Origin: Roseibacterium beibuensis
GTDB lineage: Bacteria > Pseudomonadota > Alphaproteobacteria > Rhodobacterales > Rhodobacteraceae
Reading direction: 5' to 3'
Length of the DNA: 64,000 bases
Assembly (NCBI RefSeq): GCF_039542305.1
Contig: NZ_BAABHW010000001.1
Coordinates: 682,001 to 746,000, forward strand
Position numbers and translations under genes: made by a program. Positions 26,291 through 34,222 of this stretch are shown piece by piece. The notes beneath the pieces are model-generated. The model was not told where the DNA came from. It did no database searches and worked only from the letters and a program-made list of their open reading frames with translations. Every line of letters starts with the position of its first letter. The first letter of the stretch is position 1.

Positions 26291-26446
26291 TTTCGGCACG
26301 AGTGTCGTCAACTATTTGTGACCTGTTCAGCTTCAATCACTAGATTCGGTGCGAATTTTGTGACGCAGGCGAAACACGGTACACCACTCGACGACGGTCG
26401 AATCAACGGCTGCGCACGGGCCATGCCGTCCGTGGAAAGGGGTAAA

Positions 26447-27127
26447 ATGTCGAGAAAGATGCAGCTGGCCGCCCTTGTGGCCGGCCTCATGAGTTTTGCG
26501 GTGCCCGCCGCCGCCGATACACTCAATCCCGAGGTGACGATGTCGACATCGCGGACCCCGGGTGGTGGGATCTCTGGTCGACTGGGCGCCCTAATGGGGA
26601 TCGAGCAGGCGTCGCTCGCCACGCTCTCCGAAACGCGCCTGCGCCGCCTGGGTGCCCCTTACACCGGTGGAACGGGCGATGACGTGCGCATCATGGATGC
26701 CGCGGAGCTCGATGACCTGCGCCGCCCGCGCGGCAACCGGCAGTGGCAGTGCCTCACCGAAGCGCTCTATTTCGAGGCGCGCGGCGAACCCATCGTCGGC
26801 CAGTATGCCGTGGCCGAAGTCATCCTGAACCGCGTGGACAGTCCGAACTACCCCAACACGATCTGCGACGTGGTGCACCAGGGCACCGGGCGCCGGTTCG
26901 CCTGCCAGTTCACCTATACCTGCGACGGTCAGCCCGAAGACATGACCGAGCGCACCGCGTGGCACAGGGCTGGGCACATCGCCCGCATCATGATGGACGG
27001 TGCGCCGCGGGACCTGACGGGCGGGGCCACCCATTACCACGCCGATTGGGTCAGCCCGAACTGGGCGCGCGTCTATCCGCGCACCGCCGAATACGGCATC
27101 CACCTGTTCTACCGTCAGCAATACTGA
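26447..27127 (+). CDS. SleB/CwlJ-type cell wall hydrolase
   Basis: 226-residue exported protein: a signal peptide (QLAALVAGLMSFAVPAAA, cut near residue 22), a spacer, and a C-terminal Hydrolase_2 (SleB) domain from about residue 100. Domain signatures are QCLTEALYFEARGEP (catalytic Glu region), VAEVILNRVDSPNYPNTICDVV, RFACQFTYTCDG and GATHYHADWVSPNWA. The family cleaves peptidoglycan glycan strands as lytic transglycosylases; best known from spores, it is also common in non-sporulating Alphaproteobacteria. ATG 26447 follows GGAAAGGGG. It lies 156 bases after the PPDK-like gene in the same direction, likely with its own promoter. Confidence 0.9.
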   Translation: MSRKMQLAALVAGLMSFAVPAAADTLNPEVTMSTSRTPGGGISGRLGALMGIEQASLATLSETRLRRLGAPYTGGTGDDVRIMDAAELDDLRRPRGNRQWQCLTEALYFEARGEPIVGQYAVAEVILNRVDSPNYPNTICDVVHQGTGRRFACQFTYTCDGQPEDMTERTAWHRAGHIARIMMDGAPRDLTGGATHYHADWVSPNWARVYPRTAEYGIHLFYRQQY

Positions 27128-27229
27128 GCGCGTCGTCTTTCGCGCCCGAACCGCCGCGGCCTGTCATGGCGCGTGGCGGTTTCGCATGTTAGGCCACACC
27201 CGCAGGACGACAGCGGGTGGGTTCCAACC

Positions 27230-28189
27230 ATGAGTGACGAGATTTCCCTGGCCTTCCGCCACCCTTCGGAGCGCGCCAAGGCGACGGCGGGCGACGCGCC
27301 GCGCGACCGGATCTCGATGACCGAGCATCTGCGCGAGGTCGAGATCGGCGCTTTCCAGGCCGAGCGGGGTGTAACCCAGACCATCCGGTTCGACGTGGTG
27401 GTCGAGGTCAGCAGTCGCGCCGAAAGCGCCGCCGACGACGTGGACAGGATCCTGAGCTACGACACCATCGTCGAGGCGATCGACGCGGCACTGGCAGCCG
27501 AGCGGGTCAACCTCCTGGAGACGCTGGCCGCGCGTATCGCCGACGGCATCCTCGCCCATCCGCTCGCTGCGCGCGTCTTCGTGCGCATCGGCAAGCTGGA
27601 TCGTGGCCCCTACACGCTTGGCGTCGAGATCGTGCGTGAGGCACCCGAGGGCCGCCGCCCCTTGCGCCTTCTGGCCGAGACGGCGCCGCAACCGCTGGTC
27701 GTGTACTTGTCGAACGAAGCGGTCGCGCGACCGGATCTTTCCGGTTTGCTTGACCGGTTGGAGGCCGCCGGTGCGCCGGTGATCCTCTGCGTCGACCGGC
27801 CCGACCTGCCGGTGCCCCATGCCGCCCACCCGATGCCCCAGCGTCGTATCGACCTTCTGGCGATCGAGCAGGGCGCTTGGGTGCTGGCGGCGCGCGATCG
27901 GCGCTGCGTGGTGGTCGACAGCCGAACCGAGCTGGACTGGGCCATGCGGCAGGGGCAGATCAGTGTCTGGGCGCCCTCGAAATTGGTGCTCGACGCGGTT
28001 GAGGGGCCTGCGCCCGACGTAACGCACCCTTTGTCGCTCGCGCTCTGGCTGGCCGCCGCGTTCCACGCGCGCGAGGTCCTGTCCCTTGGTGCGACCCCGC
28101 CGGAGGGCGCGCCCGATCCCCATTGCCCGCTGCGCCTGCTTAGCGCCGCCGATCTGCCCGACGTGCCGGTCCCGCTGACCAGCACATGA
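27230..28189 (+). CDS. folB: Dihydroneopterin aldolase with long C-terminal extension
   Basis: Converts 7,8-dihydroneopterin to 6-hydroxymethyl-dihydropterin in folate synthesis. The FolB domain occupies about residues 22-130. It shows EVEIGAFQAERGVTQTIRFD (with the conserved Glu), ILSYDTIVEAI (Tyr), and VFVRIGKLDRGPYTLGVEIV (catalytic Lys). The protein is 319 residues against ~120 for ordinary FolB. The extra ~190 residues (PQPLVVYLSNEAVARPDLSG onward) contain alpha/beta-like strands and I recognise no family in them. ATG 27230 is the start closest to the domain. folP and glmM follow on the same strand. The 3' end overlaps a minus-strand acetyltransferase gene by 50 bases. Confidence 0.9.
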   Translation: MSDEISLAFRHPSERAKATAGDAPRDRISMTEHLREVEIGAFQAERGVTQTIRFDVVVEVSSRAESAADDVDRILSYDTIVEAIDAALAAERVNLLETLAARIADGILAHPLAARVFVRIGKLDRGPYTLGVEIVREAPEGRRPLRLLAETAPQPLVVYLSNEAVARPDLSGLLDRLEAAGAPVILCVDRPDLPVPHAAHPMPQRRIDLLAIEQGAWVLAARDRRCVVVDSRTELDWAMRQGQISVWAPSKLVLDAVEGPAPDVTHPLSLALWLAAAFHAREVLSLGATPPEGAPDPHCPLRLLSAADLPDVPVPLTST

Positions 28190-28622
28190 CCCGCGTGCCG
28201 GATTGCGACGGGGGGGTCGGATCGCGCCGAAAGCCTGACTTTTCCAGGACCTTCAAGGCCGCGCGATGCTCGGGGCCGATGATGGCGAACACATCCGTTT
28301 CCCGGAACACCCGCACCGCGTAATCCAGCGCGTGGGCGACGAATTCGCTGGCCAGCCCGTTGCCCCATTGCTCGGGCAGCAGGTAGCAGCTCAGTTGCAG
28401 GCCCTTGCGCCCGAACCCGATATTGAACCCGCCCACGCCCAGGTCATGGCCCGCATGTGACAAAGTCCAGGGGGCCACGCCGCGCCGTTCCCATTCGCCG
28501 CGATCCAGGGCCAGCCGCGCCGGGCCCTTCTCGTTGAAGAGCGCCCGGTATGTCGGGGCCGAGCCGGCCTCGGGCGGGCGGCAGGACAAACGTGGCGTTT
28601 GAAACGGGACAGGGGCAGACAT
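28140..28622 (-). CDS. GNAT-family N-acetyltransferase
   Basis: 160-residue protein with the layout of RimJ/RimL-like GNAT acetyltransferases. It begins with FQTPRLSCRPPE, then GVGGFNIGFGRKGLQLSCYL, the acetyl-CoA loop region PEQWGNGLASEFVAHALDYA, and the final HRAALKVLEKSGFRRD. The substrate is unknown; this subgroup often acetylates protein N-termini or small amines. ATG 28622 (MSAPVPFQ) is preferred over a GTG 12 bases upstream. Its 3' end overlaps that of folB by 50 bases on the opposite strand. It lies between folB and folP, so it probably arrived as a separate unit in the folate operon. Confidence 0.85.
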   Translation of the reverse strand: MSAPVPFQTPRLSCRPPEAGSAPTYRALFNEKGPARLALDRGEWERRGVAPWTLSHAGHDLGVGGFNIGFGRKGLQLSCYLLPEQWGNGLASEFVAHALDYAVRVFRETDVFAIIGPEHRAALKVLEKSGFRRDPTPPSQSGTRVMCWSAGPARRADRRR

Positions 28623-28729
28623 TGGGTCCGGCACTGGATTGACGTGGCGTCACTTTATAACCTGCGACAGGCTCATATACCATCGAGAGCACCTTGCGAT
28701 GCAAGGCCGCAGACGCTACTCGGCGCGTC

Positions 28730-29752
28730 ATGAGCCGCTATTTTCGCCCGATCCCGTACCTCGATCCCGCAGATATGCCGGGCAGCTTCGTCTTGGCGGG
28801 GGGGTGGGCGCGGTTCAGCCATGTCGAGTGCCTGTCACGCGGGGCCGCGCCCGAGATCATCGCCGCGTCCGATCTGCCCGAGGAGGATCGCGCGCCACTG
28901 ATCGCGCCGCGTGCGCCCATCGCCGGGCTGAGCATGGACATGCCGCGGCTCATGGGCATCCTCAATGTCACCCCCGATAGTTTCTCCGATGGCGGCCAGC
29001 ATGAAGGTGTCGAGGCCGCCTGTGCCCATGCCGCGCGCTTGCTTGAGGAAGGTGCAGACCTGATCGATATCGGCGGTGAAAGCACCCGACCGGGCGCGCC
29101 CGAGACGCCCGAGCCGGAGGAGATCGGCCGCATCGCGCCGGTGATCGCGGCGTTGAGGGCGCAGGGGGTGTCCGCTCCGATCAGCCTCGATACGCGGAAA
29201 TCGGGCGTGGCGCGGGCGGGAATGGCCGCCGGGGCGCCGATCCTGAACGATGTCTCCGGCCTGCGGTTCGACCCTGCATTGGCCGATGTCGCGGCTGAAA
29301 CCGGCGCACCGCTGATCCTGATGCACTCCATCGGCACGCCCGAAACGATGCAATCCCTGGCCGAAGAGGCCTATGCCGACGTTCTGCTCGACATTTATGA
29401 TGCGCTGTCGGCGTCCGTCGCGCAGGCCGAGGCCGCGGGCGTGCCGCGGGAGCGGATCGTGGTCGATCCCGGCATCGGCTTTGGCAAGACGCAAGCGCAG
29501 AACCTTGCGGTGCTGAACCGGATCAGCCTGTTTCATGGGCTTGGATGTGCGATCCTGCTGGGGGTGTCGCGCAAGGGGCTGATCGGGCGGATCGGCGGGG
29601 CACCCGACCCCGAGGCGCGCGGCCCCGGATCGGCGGGTGTTGGCCTATGGGCCATATCGCAGGGCATACAGATGCTGCGCGTTCATGATATGGAGATGCA
29701 TGCGCAGGCGATCCGCCTGTGGCGCGCCGTCTCCGGCGCGACGAGAGGCTAA
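28730..29752 (+). CDS. folP: Dihydropteroate synthase
   Basis: Condenses the pterin pyrophosphate with p-aminobenzoate to form dihydropteroate; target of sulfonamides. Length is 340 residues with a TIM-barrel core from about residue 77. Key stretches: LMGILNVTPDSFSDGG, DLIDIGGESTRPGA, ISLDTRKSGVA, ILNDVSGLR, VVDPGIGFGKT and LLGVSRKGLIGRI. The N-terminal ~75 residues (MSRYFRPIPYLDPADMPG ...) precede the usual DHPS start and look typical for this bacterial group. The ATG at 28730 is chosen, and another in-frame ATG 31 bases upstream cannot be excluded. glmM follows after 40 bases, so the two are probably cotranscribed. Confidence 0.95.
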   Translation: MSRYFRPIPYLDPADMPGSFVLAGGWARFSHVECLSRGAAPEIIAASDLPEEDRAPLIAPRAPIAGLSMDMPRLMGILNVTPDSFSDGGQHEGVEAACAHAARLLEEGADLIDIGGESTRPGAPETPEPEEIGRIAPVIAALRAQGVSAPISLDTRKSGVARAGMAAGAPILNDVSGLRFDPALADVAAETGAPLILMHSIGTPETMQSLAEEAYADVLLDIYDALSASVAQAEAAGVPRERIVVDPGIGFGKTQAQNLAVLNRISLFHGLGCAILLGVSRKGLIGRIGGAPDPEARGPGSAGVGLWAISQGIQMLRVHDMEMHAQAIRLWRAVSGATRG

Positions 29753-29792
29753 GCGACGGTCCGGGGCCAACCCGGGCGGAGGGCAGAGAAAA

Positions 29793-31136
29793 ATGACACG
29801 CAAGCTGTTTGGCACCGACGGGGTGCGGGGCCGTGCGAACACCTATCCGATGACGGCAGACATGGCGCTGCGCCTGGGCGCGGCGGCGGGCCGCTTTTTC
29901 CGGCGCGACACCAGCCGTGAGCATCGCGTGGTGATCGGCAAGGATACGCGGCTGTCGGGCTACATGCTGGAAAACGCGCTGACGGCGGGGTTCACCTCGA
30001 CCGGGATGAACGTGTTCCTGCTTGGCCCGGTGCCGACGCCCGCGGTGGGGCTGCTGACGCCGTCGATGCGGGCGGATGTGGGTGTGATGATCTCGGCCAG
30101 CCACAACCCGGCCGAGGATAACGGGATCAAGTTTTTCGGACCGGATGGCTTCAAGCTGTCGGATGCGGCCGAGGCCGAGATCGAGGACCTCGTCTCGGGA
30201 GAGGTCGAACCCGCCCAGGCCGAGAATATCGGGCGCGCCAAGCGCATCGACGATGGCCGCTTCCGCTATGTCGAACGGGTCAAGGGCACGTTTCCGGCAG
30301 GTCTGATGCTTGAGGGGCTGAAGGTCGTGATCGACTGCGCCAACGGCGCGGCCTACCGCGCCGCCCCCGAGGTTCTTTGGGAACTGGGGGCCGAGGTGAT
30401 TGCCGTGGGCGTCTCGCCCAACGGGATGAACATCAATGACGGCGTGGGATCGACGAAGCCGCAGGCCGCCGCCGAGAAGATCCGGGAAACCGGCGCGGAT
30501 GTGGGCATCTGCCTCGATGGCGACGCGGACCGGGTGATCCTGATCGACGAGACGGGCGCCGTGGCCGATGGCGACCAGGTCATGGCGCTTCTGGCCGCGC
30601 GTTGGGCCGAGGAAGGCCGGCTGACCGGCGGCAAGCTGGCCGCGACCGTGATGTCCAACCTCGGGCTTGAGCGGTTCCTGGCTGGCAAGGGGATCGGGCT
30701 GCACCGCACCGCCGTCGGCGACCGCTACGTGGTCGAAGCGATGCGCGCGCATGGCCTGAACCTGGGCGGGGAGCAGTCGGGCCATATCGTGATGACCGAT
30801 TATGCCACCACGGGCGACGGCCTCATGGCGGGCCTGCAATTCCTGGCCGAGATGGTGCGGACGGGCCAACCCGCCAGTGCCCTGGCGCGCAGCTTCGACC
30901 CGGTGCCGCAGCTTCTGAAGAACGTGCGCTACGGCGTGGGCCAGACGCCGTTGGAGTTGCCGCAGGTGCAGGAGGCCATCGCCGAGGGCGAGGCGCGGCT
31001 TGGTGAGCAGGGGCGATTGCTGATCCGCAAGTCGGGCACCGAGCCGTTGATTCGTGTTATGGCCGAGGCCGAGGACGAGGCGTTGATGATGGCCGTCGTC
31101 GACGAGATCGTCGGCGCGGTCGAAGCCGCCGTCTGA
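29793..31136 (+). CDS. glmM: Phosphoglucosamine mutase
   Basis: Interconverts glucosamine-6-P and glucosamine-1-P for UDP-GlcNAc, the precursor of peptidoglycan and lipid A. The protein has 447 residues, the normal length. Signatures are the start RKLFGTDGVRGRAN, the phosphoserine loop GVMISASHNPAEDNG (about residues 96-110), the metal loop GICLDGDADR, the sugar-binding GGEQSGHIV and the phosphate-binding RKSGTEPLIRVM near the C-terminus. ATG 29793 follows GGAGGG at good spacing. It is downstream of folP in the same direction, an order seen in many bacteria. Confidence 0.97.
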   Translation: MTRKLFGTDGVRGRANTYPMTADMALRLGAAAGRFFRRDTSREHRVVIGKDTRLSGYMLENALTAGFTSTGMNVFLLGPVPTPAVGLLTPSMRADVGVMISASHNPAEDNGIKFFGPDGFKLSDAAEAEIEDLVSGEVEPAQAENIGRAKRIDDGRFRYVERVKGTFPAGLMLEGLKVVIDCANGAAYRAAPEVLWELGAEVIAVGVSPNGMNINDGVGSTKPQAAAEKIRETGADVGICLDGDADRVILIDETGAVADGDQVMALLAARWAEEGRLTGGKLAATVMSNLGLERFLAGKGIGLHRTAVGDRYVVEAMRAHGLNLGGEQSGHIVMTDYATTGDGLMAGLQFLAEMVRTGQPASALARSFDPVPQLLKNVRYGVGQTPLELPQVQEAIAEGEARLGEQGRLLIRKSGTEPLIRVMAEAEDEALMMAVVDEIVGAVEAAV

Positions 31137-31155
31137 GGGGGAACGGGCGCGCTCG

Positions 31156-31255
31156 GGCCCCCGGTGTCCGGGGGCCGCTCCCTTGCCCGTCGGGGGCGCT
31201 GCCCCCTCACGGCCTTCGGCCGTTCCCCCGGAGTTTTTCAGCCAAGATGAAGGGC
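31156..31255 (+). repeat. Hairpin cluster with conserved tail (REP-like element, copy A)
   Basis: Three hairpins in a row. The first has arms GGCCCCCGG and CCGGGGGCC around TGT (31156-31176). The second has arms GGGGGC and GCCCCC around GCT (31192-31206). The third has arms ACGGCC and GGCCGT around TTC (31209-31223). A tail GGAGTTTTTC then GCCAAGATGAAGG follows. Copy B at 46734-46790 has the same tail. It lies 3' of glmM and 3' of the convergent guanine deaminase gene, so it may terminate both. Confidence 0.75.
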
Positions 31256-31259
31256 AGGG

Positions 31260-32552
31260 TCAGTCCGGTTTCACCGGCTGGCCGGCGATATAGGTCTGGA
31301 TGATGGCGCGGTCGTCGCCCATCATGATCGTGGGGAAGATGGCCTGCCAGATATCCTCGGCGCGTGCGGCGGCCTGTGCGATGGCGGGGGTCGATGCGAG
31401 GTCGAGCGCGATCATGTCGGCCTCGTACCCGGGGGCCAGCCGCCCGATCCGGTCACCGAGCTTCAGCGCCTCGGCCGATGCGCCCGTGGCGAGCCAGATC
31501 AGCTCTGACGGATGCAGCGCCGTGCCGCGAAGCTGTGCGATCTCGTAGGCGGCGGCCATGGTGCGCAGCATGGAGAAGCTGGAGCCGCCGCCCGTGTCGG
31601 TGGCCAGCCCCACGCGCATCCGGGCGCGCAGGCTCATGTCAAACAGGCCCGATCCGATGAAGGTGTTGGAGGTCGGGCAGTGGACCAGCGCCGCGCCGAC
31701 CTCGGCCAGCCGGTCGATCTCGCGCGGGGTGAGGTGGATGGCGTGGCCATAGAGGCCGTTTTCGCCGAGCAATCCGTGTGCCTCGTAGGTGTCGAGGTAA
31801 TCGCGCGCCTCGGGATAGAGGCTGTGCATCCAGGCGATCTCGTCGGTCTGCTCGCTGAGATGGGTCTGCATCAGGCAGTCGGGATGCTCGGCCCAGAGGG
31901 TGCCGAGCGCGTCGAGCTGGCCGCGTGTCGAGGTGGGCGAGAAGCGCGGCGTGACGATGTAGGACAGGCGGTCGACCCCATGCCAGCGGTCGAGCAGCGC
32001 CTTGCTGTCGTCATAGGCCGATTGCGCCGTGTCGCGAAGGCCCTCGGGGGCCGTGTCGCGGTCCATGCAGGTCTTGCCCGCCAGCATCCTCAGCCCGCGC
32101 GCCTGCGCCTTGGCAAAGAACGCCTCGACGCTTTCGGGATGGATGGTGCAGTAGCTGGCGACGGTGGTGGTGCCGTGCGACAGCACGAGGTCGAAATAGC
32201 GCGCCGCGACCCTGGTGGCATAGTCGGGATCGCCGAAGCGCATCTCCTCGGGGAAGGTATAGCTGTTCAGCCAGTCGATCAGCCGCTTGCCCCAGGAGGC
32301 GATGATCGCGGTCTGGGGATAGTGGGCATGGGCGTCGATGAAGCCGGGGAGGATCAGGTGATCGCCGTGGTCGGTGACGGCGGCCTCGGGATGGGCGGCG
32401 CGCAGGATGTCGGCCTCGTCGACCGCAACGATGTGCCCGTCCGCCACCAGCACCGCACCCCGCCGTCTGTGGCGTGCTGCACCGGACCCCTCGCGCGCGG
32501 GATCGCCCGAAAATTCCAGAACCTGCCCAAGGATCAGGCGCTTGCCGGTCAT
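31260..32552 (-). CDS. guaD: Guanine deaminase
   Basis: Zn-dependent amidohydrolase that converts guanine to xanthine in purine salvage and catabolism. Length 430 residues, typical. Metal-binding and family stretches: LPGFIDAHAHYPQ (HxH), HGTTTVASYCTIHPES, MQTHLSEQ (His), YGHAIHLTPREI (His), and GLATDTGGGSSFSMLRTM (Asp). The ATG at 32552 (MTGKRLILG) is chosen because the conserved amidohydrolase start follows at once. It is divergent from mgtE with 106 bases between. No purine riboswitch-like structure was noticed in that gap. Confidence 0.95.
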   Translation of the reverse strand: MTGKRLILGQVLEFSGDPAREGSGAARHRRRGAVLVADGHIVAVDEADILRAAHPEAAVTDHGDHLILPGFIDAHAHYPQTAIIASWGKRLIDWLNSYTFPEEMRFGDPDYATRVAARYFDLVLSHGTTTVASYCTIHPESVEAFFAKAQARGLRMLAGKTCMDRDTAPEGLRDTAQSAYDDSKALLDRWHGVDRLSYIVTPRFSPTSTRGQLDALGTLWAEHPDCLMQTHLSEQTDEIAWMHSLYPEARDYLDTYEAHGLLGENGLYGHAIHLTPREIDRLAEVGAALVHCPTSNTFIGSGLFDMSLRARMRVGLATDTGGGSSFSMLRTMAAAYEIAQLRGTALHPSELIWLATGASAEALKLGDRIGRLAPGYEADMIALDLASTPAIAQAAARAEDIWQAIFPTIMMGDDRAIIQTYIAGQPVKPD

Positions 32553-32658
32553 GCGTCTATCCCGCCTTGTTTCATGCGATCCCTGCATAGCGATCCGATG
32601 CGCCCTATGTTAGGCCCAATCGCAACAGGTCACGCGCAACAGATCCCGGGAGGCAGGC

Positions 32659-34071
32659 ATGAGCGACATCGAGGATGACGTGCTGGACGAGGCTGCCGGG
32701 GGGCAATCCGGCGAAGCCCGCGACAGCTATGCGCTCGACGACACGCTGCTTGGCAAGCTGCGCACCGCCGTGGATATCGGCGACCCGGCGGCCATCGACG
32801 CGTTGATCACCCCGTTGCACCCGGCCGACATCGCCGACCTTCTGGAACAGGTGTCGCCCCCGGTGCGCGAGGCTTGGCTGAAGCTGTGGCCGTCGAACAT
32901 CGACGGTGCGGTCCTGTCGGAACTCTATGGCGATCTGCGCGAGGAGGTGATCGGGCTTCTTCCCGACGCCGTTCTGACCGACGCCGTGCGCGACCTTGAT
33001 TCCGACGACGTGGTCGACCTTGTCGAGGATCTCGAGGATGACCAGCAGGAGGCGATCCTCGATTTCCTGCACCCCACGGAACGGGCCGCCGTCGAACAGG
33101 CGCTGAGTTACCCCGAGGACTCCGCCGGGCGACTGATGCAGCGCGAGGTCGTGGCCGCGCCCGAGCATTGGACCGTGGGCGAGGCCATCGACTACATGCG
33201 CGCCCACAAGCGCGAATTGCCCGAGCAGTTCTACCACCTGATCCTGACCGATCCGCGGATGAAGCCCACCGGCTACGTCACGCTGGGGCGGATCATGTCC
33301 TCGGCGCGCAAGACGCCCCTGACCGACCTGGTCGAGGACAGTTTTCGTGCCATCCCCGCGACCCAGCACGAGGATGAGGTGGCCTATGCCTTCAACCAGT
33401 ATCACCTGATCTCGGCCCCGGTGGTCGATGATGACGGGCGGCTGGTGGGGATCATCACCATCGACGACGCCATGATCGTGCTGGACGAGGCGAACGAGGA
33501 GGACATCCTGCGCCTTGCCGGTGTGGATGGCGAAAGCTCGCTCAACGACCGGGTGATCGACACGACCAAGCGGCGCTTTCCATGGCTTTTCGTCAATCTC
33601 ATCACCGCGATCCTCGCCTCGCTTGTGATCTCGCAATTCGAGGAGGCCATCGCGCAGATCGTGGCCTTGGCCGTGCTGATGCCAATCGTCGCCTCGATGG
33701 GGGGCAATGCGGGCACGCAAAGCCTGACGGTCGCGGTGCGCGCGCTGGCCACGAAGGACCTGACGCGCTCGAACCTGATGCGGGTCGTGATGCGCGAAGC
33801 CGGGGTCGGATTGATCAACGGGGCGGTTTTCGCCGTCGTGATGGGGGTGATCGGGCTGGCATGGTTCGGCAGCGCGATGCTGGGCGTGGTGATTGCCGTC
33901 GCGATGGTGATCAACCTGCTGGTGGCGGGATTGGCCGGGATCCTCGTGCCAGTTGTGCTGGATCGGCTGAAGGTCGACCCGGCGCTGGCCTCGGGGGCGT
34001 TCGTGACAACGGTGACCGATGTGGTCGGCTTCTTCGCCTTCCTCGGGCTGGCTGTCCTGCTGTTGTTGTAA
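32659..34071 (+). CDS. mgtE: Magnesium channel/transporter MgtE
   Basis: Mg2+-selective inner-membrane channel, gated by cytoplasmic Mg2+. 470 residues. Order of domains: N-terminal MgtE_N superhelix (about 35-135, DIADLLEQVSPPVREAWLKL ... ILDFLHPTERAAVEQAL), two CBS domains (about 140-265, YPEDSAGRLMQREVVA and HLISAPVVDDDGRLVG), then five transmembrane helices from about residue 300. The pore helix region NAGTQSLTVAVRALATKDL is conserved. The acidic N-domain is what senses Mg. ATG 32659 follows GGGAGG. It is monocistronic and divergent from guaD. Confidence 0.96.
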   Translation: MSDIEDDVLDEAAGGQSGEARDSYALDDTLLGKLRTAVDIGDPAAIDALITPLHPADIADLLEQVSPPVREAWLKLWPSNIDGAVLSELYGDLREEVIGLLPDAVLTDAVRDLDSDDVVDLVEDLEDDQQEAILDFLHPTERAAVEQALSYPEDSAGRLMQREVVAAPEHWTVGEAIDYMRAHKRELPEQFYHLILTDPRMKPTGYVTLGRIMSSARKTPLTDLVEDSFRAIPATQHEDEVAYAFNQYHLISAPVVDDDGRLVGIITIDDAMIVLDEANEEDILRLAGVDGESSLNDRVIDTTKRRFPWLFVNLITAILASLVISQFEEAIAQIVALAVLMPIVASMGGNAGTQSLTVAVRALATKDLTRSNLMRVVMREAGVGLINGAVFAVVMGVIGLAWFGSAMLGVVIAVAMVINLLVAGLAGILVPVVLDRLKVDPALASGAFVTTVTDVVGFFAFLGLAVLLLL

Positions 34072-34106
34072 GGGGGTGCGCCGCGCTGTCGCGCGTCGCC
34101 GGGGGC

Positions 34107-34125
34107 AGAAAATCGGAGATTTTCT
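34107..34125. terminator. AT-core hairpin between mgtE and convergent gene
   Basis: Perfect 8-bp inverted repeat AGAAAATC / GATTTTCT with a GGA loop in otherwise GC-rich DNA. It lies 36 bases after the mgtE stop and ~100 bases from the convergent gene's stop. There is no clear T-run after it, so terminator function is plausible but unproven. It resembles the palindromes at 41816 and 53995. Confidence 0.5.
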
Positions 34126-34222
34126 AGGGCACTGTCATGGCCGCCTGCGCCGGTTGCGTGCGACCCGAAAGCATCAGCGGCGGTCTGGAGAAAGACAGGC
34201 GACCGTCTTTGGAGGCGTGCGC

